A DNA stretch of 30,641 nt from a virus: positions 1 through 30,641 of the IMG/VR virus record IMGVR_UViG_3300023257_000082; one strand, 5' to 3'. Made by a program: the position numbers and the translations under genes. Position 1 is the first letter of the stretch. Every line of letters starts with the position of its first letter. Shown in pieces: positions 27,057-30,641 of the stretch. Under the pieces are notes generated by a model, which saw nothing but the letters and a program-made list of their open reading frames with translations, did no database searches and was not told the DNA's origin.

Positions 27057-27559
27057 TGCAAAAAATATTTAAATTTTTAGGTCTCTTTCTTTTTATTATA
27101 CTTGCAGTTGGATTTTATAATGGACTTATACTCGCTCGGATTACAGGTGATATGCCTACAAATCCAGATGCGCTATGTGTTGGCGCTAGTGGGGTTGAAA
27201 TTTGTGTAAACTCCGATGGTGATATAATTCCAACGACTGATAATGCTGCTGATTTAGGATCACCGTCTTTAGAGTTTAAAAATGGATATTTTGATGGCAC
27301 TTTAAATGCTGATTCTTTAGCTGCTGATGCTGCTGTCATAGGAGCATTAACAGGAACGACTATTACCATGGGTAGTTCTGTGTTTACTCCTGTGTTATTG
27401 TCTTCTACTGCTCTTGCTGCTTATGTTCCAGCTATTGGTGAGCAAGTGTATAATACAACTCGTGGGTGTATCTGCGTTGGTACTGCTGCTGTTGCTGGCG
27501 CATTAGTTTATCAATCTACTAATCCTATAACAAATGTCGGAGTTACTTGTAAAGAGTAA
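27056..27559 (+). CDS. Short fibre/knob-like protein with N-terminal signal peptide (167 aa)
   Basis: Residues 1-27 (MQKIFK, then FLGLFLFIILAVGF, ending GLILA) form a signal peptide or anchor with basic n-region, long h-region and small residues at the boundary (GLILA-R). Behind it, DGDIIPTTDNAADLGSPSLE at about 54-73 is the repeat seen in phage tail fibres ('...P.....LG....'), followed by a Ser/Thr/Ala-rich beta region and EQVYNTTRGCICVGT. A tail-spike-like domain with a signal peptide is unexpected for a phage protein. GGAGGAAAA is a strong RBS. Start coupled by TAATG. Confidence 0.6.
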   Translation: MQKIFKFLGLFLFIILAVGFYNGLILARITGDMPTNPDALCVGASGVEICVNSDGDIIPTTDNAADLGSPSLEFKNGYFDGTLNADSLAADAAVIGALTGTTITMGSSVFTPVLLSSTALAAYVPAIGEQVYNTTRGCICVGTAAVAGALVYQSTNPITNVGVTCKE

Positions 27560-27567
27560 GGCTAAAA

Positions 27568-27996
27568 ATGATAAAAAATTTATTTCTAATATTTTTTCTA
27601 ATGATATTCTGCGGAATATGCAATGCTGCTCCTAAAAATAATATTTATGTAAAAAGAGTAAGTCAAAACCATGGCAATGAGCGTATCCCTTTCGCTATAT
27701 CGGTCGATTCAAATTCTTGGACTCAAATTCTTGATGAGGATGAAAATAGGCGGTATTCTATTATCGAGGCTACCTCTACCACTTTAAATACTATTGTGTG
27801 TTTGTCAACCACATCAACTGTTTCTACAGTATGCAGTATATCATCTAACGGCCAAAAATTAGGCACACAAAGATATTATTACGAAGATTATAGTCAAGCT
27901 GCTTTATACGGAAGAGTAGAAGACGCTTCTTCTGCCGACTTCACTTTGTTCGGAGAAAAGAGGCGCGATAGTAAGGATATTGCTACTGACGACTAG
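27568..27996 (+). CDS. Small beta-rich protein with N-terminal signal peptide (142 aa)
   Basis: Residues 1-20 read MIKNLFLIFFLMIFCGICNA, a classic Sec signal peptide with cleavage after CNA-A. The mature part (AAPKNNIYVKRVSQNHGNER, then IATSTTL-type Thr/Ser-rich strands, CLSTTSTVSTVC) is a beta-rich domain with two cysteine pairs that could form disulfides if exported. It ends KRRDSKDIATDD. AAGGCTAAAA precedes the ATG. It lies between the fibre-like and adaptor genes, so it is probably a neck or tail component. Family unknown. Confidence 0.6.
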   Translation: MIKNLFLIFFLMIFCGICNAAPKNNIYVKRVSQNHGNERIPFAISVDSNSWTQILDEDENRRYSIIEATSTTLNTIVCLSTTSTVSTVCSISSNGQKLGTQRYYYEDYSQAALYGRVEDASSADFTLFGEKRRDSKDIATDD

Positions 27997-28003
27997 AGGG
28001 TAT

Positions 28004-28702
28004 ATGAGACTTTTCCTATTTTTTATTTTAATTGCGACCTCTGTTCCATGCTCCTCAAAGACTGCATCAACCTTAGTGACTGACACCCGGCTTTTAGCGA
28101 GAGATCCCTCCTCGCTTGGTCGGGTGCGGTTTTCTGATGCCCAGATTTTAAATTTTCTTAATGAAGCACAAGGTGATGCAATTTCAACAACGTTTTGTAT
28201 CGAGAAAGAATATTCATTCGATACAGTTTCAGGGACTACTTATTATGCGTTAACTGATTCTTTTATAAGTGTTAAACGTCTTTTATCTGATAGCATGAAA
28301 CTTGACGAAAAAAGCCCAGAGAAACTTGACAAACTTTCTTCTGAGTGGGAGACTGTAACCGGGACTCCAATGAATTTTTATATAAATTTTTCAAGTCGTA
28401 CAAAAATAGCTTTTTATCCCGTTCCCGATTCAGTAAGTTCTATAACTACGATTAAGATTGAGTATTTTTCCCGGGCTGATACAATGACTTTAACATCAAC
28501 CCCTTTTAATGGAATAACCGAATTTACTTCATTTCATTGTATGCTTTCATATTACGCTGCTGCGCAAATGCTTTATATTGATGGTTCTGTGACTGTCGGT
28601 GATCGGTATATGCAAAGATATATGTATCTTAAAGAAGTTTTTGGAAGGTCATGTAAAGCGCGCCCTTCCTATATGCCGAATATTAATATGTCACCAAAAT
28701 AA
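28004..28702 (+). CDS. Head-tail adaptor-like protein with N-terminal signal peptide (232 aa)
   Basis: The start at 28004 (AGAGGG upstream) gives residues 1-21 MRLFLFFILIATSVPCSSKT, a hydrophobic signal-like segment. The mature part matches the phage adaptor family: LVTDTRLLARDPSSLGRVRF, SDAQILNFLNEAQGDAISTT, then YYALTDSFISVKRLL, as in gp11-type tail-tubular/head-tail connectors that sit below the portal. In this family the protein normally starts about where the signal ends (STLVTD...). It contains cysteines, one in the signal (SVPC), which is not a canonical lipobox. The position before the large tail gene is canonical. Confidence 0.75.
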   Translation: MRLFLFFILIATSVPCSSKTASTLVTDTRLLARDPSSLGRVRFSDAQILNFLNEAQGDAISTTFCIEKEYSFDTVSGTTYYALTDSFISVKRLLSDSMKLDEKSPEKLDKLSSEWETVTGTPMNFYINFSSRTKIAFYPVPDSVSSITTIKIEYFSRADTMTLTSTPFNGITEFTSFHCMLSYYAAAQMLYIDGSVTVGDRYMQRYMYLKEVFGRSCKARPSYMPNINMSPK

Positions 28703-28707
28703 GGATT

Positions 28708-30641
28708 ATGAGACTAATAATTTTATGCCTACTTTTAACCCCTTCATTTCTTAAAGCCCAAACTCCGGCTATTGAGGCGTACCCTATTCCAAATTTTAGT
28801 CAAGGTGTTGTTACCCGATATAGTCCTGCTTTAATTCCGGAAAATTCTGTTCAATGGGCTGAAAATGTATACTTCGATGTTGAGGGTGGCATAACTCGGC
28901 GCAAAGGGTATTCTCAATTTAATTCGAGTGTATTCCCGGATTCACAATCTGTTCGCGGGCTTTGGCCGTTTACTTCCGATGACGGTACAAGATATCTTCT
29001 GGCACTTTCAAGCGAAACGATTTATCAAGCAACTACTGATGGCGAATTCGAAGCTATACCCGGACTTAATGGGTTTTCAAGTGTGTCTGATATGGATGCG
29101 ACTACTCTATCTGGCAAAATATGGTTCACAAATGGCACTGACTCTGTTGCTAATTGGGATGGGTCCAGTACAAGCACTGTAACCGAAGCTCCTCTTGGCG
29201 GGTTGATAGAGTCTTATAGGAATCGAATTATAATCGCTGGGAAATCCGGCGAACTGTCAAATATATATATGTCTGAAAATTTAGATGGCACTGAATGGAC
29301 TATCGGGCCTACTTTAAATACTTCCCCTATTAATTTGCCTATCGGTGGAATAAATGGAAAACCTATTACTTGTCTATACGCAGGATATAAAGATATTCTC
29401 TGGGCTTGGACCGAAGATGAAACGTGGGGTATTTATGGTTTTGGTTATAAGGATTTTGCTACCCGGCAAATTTCCCGGGAAGTCGGCTGTATAGAAGATA
29501 AATCAGTTCAAGAAAAAGACGGAAAATTATATTGGATGTCGCGCCGTGGTGTTGAAGAAGCTACCGGGCAAACTTTTAATCGTATTTCTGATGGGAATAA
29601 AGATATTTTCGATACGATCATAAATAATACAGCATTGCTGAGGCTTAAATTATATTCTTCTCAAGCTGAGTGGGAAGAGGGGACCTTAGGAAATGAAATA
29701 TCCGCTACAATTAGTCCAGCAAGTATCGTTCCGGCAACTTTCACAGTAACCGAAACTCAAGATTATGAATTTGATGAGGGAACTTTAGTTGATGTTTCTA
29801 CTACTAATTCTAATTATGAAAATTCGTTAGTGCTATCTACATTTACAAGTGTAGAGGATGGTTTTGAAAATGGTAATTATACTACAAATCCAACATGGAC
29901 ATTCACAGAAGGAGAAGATTCTTTTGCTTTTGTTTCAAATTGGTTAAGGCATGTATATCTGTCAACAGGTGGGTTTACTTCTGGTGTCCTAACTACTACA
30001 AACTCATTATCAATCGTCCCAAGTAAAATAACTTTGGATTTACAAAATAATATATCTGTAAATTCTGGCGCATCCCCTCTCGTTCAGGGGGTTATTGAAA
30101 TATATTTTATAGCATCTACAGATTCACTATCAGGAATAACAGCTTATTCTATAAATCTAGATAATAAAATGGTAGGATTCACCCAAACAAGAAGTATTAA
30201 ATTAAATCAATATACTAATGGAAGTGTTGTTATATTGGGAACAGACTCTAATGTCGGTGAAAGTATATTAAGTGGGTATCAAAGCAATCTTCAATGTGAT
30301 AACATAGAAATAACATTTAGTACAAATACCATAACCATTGAAGATGATTCTTGCTCATTATATATTTCTACTATTATGCCGAATTATTCCATTTTAACAT
30401 CAAGCAATATCGCGATCTATATGAGTTCTTATCGTGGGGTATTAGATGGAATAGGTGTATATGTAAAACAAATAAATTCTGAAGCAAGATATGAAACTGG
30501 AACCTATACCTCTCAAATATTTGATACTGGAATATCAACAACGATAGGTGGTCTGTTCGACGCTAACTTTACAACATCAACCGCTGAGGGCACAAGCTTA
30601 GATTTCGGGATTAGGGAAAGTACTTCTCCTAATAATGATTT
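28708..30641 (+). CDS. Large tail-tube/stopper-type protein with signal peptide, runs off the window
   Basis: Partial gene: 644 codons are open without a stop to the end. Residues 1-17 (MRLIILCLLLTPSFLKA, then QTPA) form a signal peptide with likely cleavage FLKA-Q. The mature N-terminus, YPIPNFSQGVVTRYSPALIP, ENSVQWAENVYFDVEGGI and TRRKGY, matches the start of podoviral gp12-like/neck-tail proteins, followed by blade-like repeats (LSGKIWFTNGTDSVANWDGS). From about residue 350 there is a lectin/LamG-like beta-sandwich and, near 600, a SEARYETGTYTSQIFDTG motif seen in tail-associated adhesion domains. AAGGATT precedes the ATG. The signal peptide is added ahead of the normal family start, as in the preceding adaptor gene. 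Confidence 0.72.
   Translation, partial: MRLIILCLLLTPSFLKAQTPAIEAYPIPNFSQGVVTRYSPALIPENSVQWAENVYFDVEGGITRRKGYSQFNSSVFPDSQSVRGLWPFTSDDGTRYLLALSSETIYQATTDGEFEAIPGLNGFSSVSDMDATTLSGKIWFTNGTDSVANWDGSSTSTVTEAPLGGLIESYRNRIIIAGKSGELSNIYMSENLDGTEWTIGPTLNTSPINLPIGGINGKPITCLYAGYKDILWAWTEDETWGIYGFGYKDFATRQISREVGCIEDKSVQEKDGKLYWMSRRGVEEATGQTFNRISDGNKDIFDTIINNTALLRLKLYSSQAEWEEGTLGNEISATISPASIVPATFTVTETQDYEFDEGTLVDVSTTNSNYENSLVLSTFTSVEDGFENGNYTTNPTWTFTEGEDSFAFVSNWLRHVYLSTGGFTSGVLTTTNSLSIVPSKITLDLQNNISVNSGASPLVQGVIEIYFIASTDSLSGITAYSINLDNKMVGFTQTRSIKLNQYTNGSVVILGTDSNVGESILSGYQSNLQCDNIEITFSTNTITIEDDSCSLYISTIMPNYSILTSSNIAIYMSSYRGVLDGIGVYVKQINSEARYETGTYTSQIFDTGISTTIGGLFDANFTTSTAEGTSLDFGIRESTSPNND

Noticed and set aside
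28928-29182. 84-codon plus-strand frame inside the large tail gene
   Set aside because: Another frame of the 28708 gene, which is open across it to the end of the window; no RBS.

Overview
The window is about 30.6 kb of a tailed double-stranded DNA phage (Caudoviricetes) genome. It is AT-rich (roughly one third G+C by eye), densely packed, and most genes have clear Shine-Dalgarno (SD) sites and ATGA/TAATG stop-start overlaps. The host cannot be named. Consensus-like sigma70 promoters, purine-rich SD sequences and SPase I-like signal peptides indicate a bacterial host with standard promoters and an export system. The neck/tail gene types suggest a short-tailed (podovirus-like) virion, but this is inference.

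Layout. At 15-383 (+) lies a Tad1-like gene predicted to sponge immune signal nucleotides and so counter Thoeris/CBASS, followed by a strong terminator. From 9034 down to 537 (-) runs a leftward operon of about 25 small genes. Those recognised are a RusA-type resolvase, a NinG-like zinc/HNH protein and a probable replication-associated protein, so this looks like the early/recombination arm. Its intergenic leaders are nearly identical to one another. It holds a recent 232-bp gene duplication, a 92-bp repeat shared by two coiled-coil genes, and a family of conserved hairpins whose loops complement SD sequences. Between about 9160 and 10155 is a non-coding control region with divergent promoters, direct repeats and palindromes (possible origin). 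Each of the two main early transcripts is predicted to begin with a segment complementary to the loop of the next hairpin.

From 10156 to the end (+) lies the packaging/virion arm: terminase small subunit, about 5 kb of tiny lysine- or cysteine-rich genes, a GroES-like co-chaperonin, a peptidase-like protein, a SpoVG homologue, the terminase large subunit, a full-length GroEL, portal, probable scaffold, a probable head-accessory protein, the major capsid protein, and a neck/tail block.

The most unusual observation is in that last block. Four consecutive genes (27056 to the end: a short fibre-like protein, a small beta-rich protein, a head-tail adaptor and a large tail-tube/stopper-type protein) each begin with a signal-peptide-like segment. 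In the adaptor and the large tail protein it precedes the place where the family normally starts. The head proteins have none. This suggests an exported or membrane-associated tail sub-assembly. Other notable points are the phage-encoded GroES/GroEL pair, two promoters placed so that the start codon falls at the predicted +1 (leaderless mRNAs), phage SpoVG, and the mirrored leader RNAs. All family assignments are from reading the protein sequences; no database search was run.
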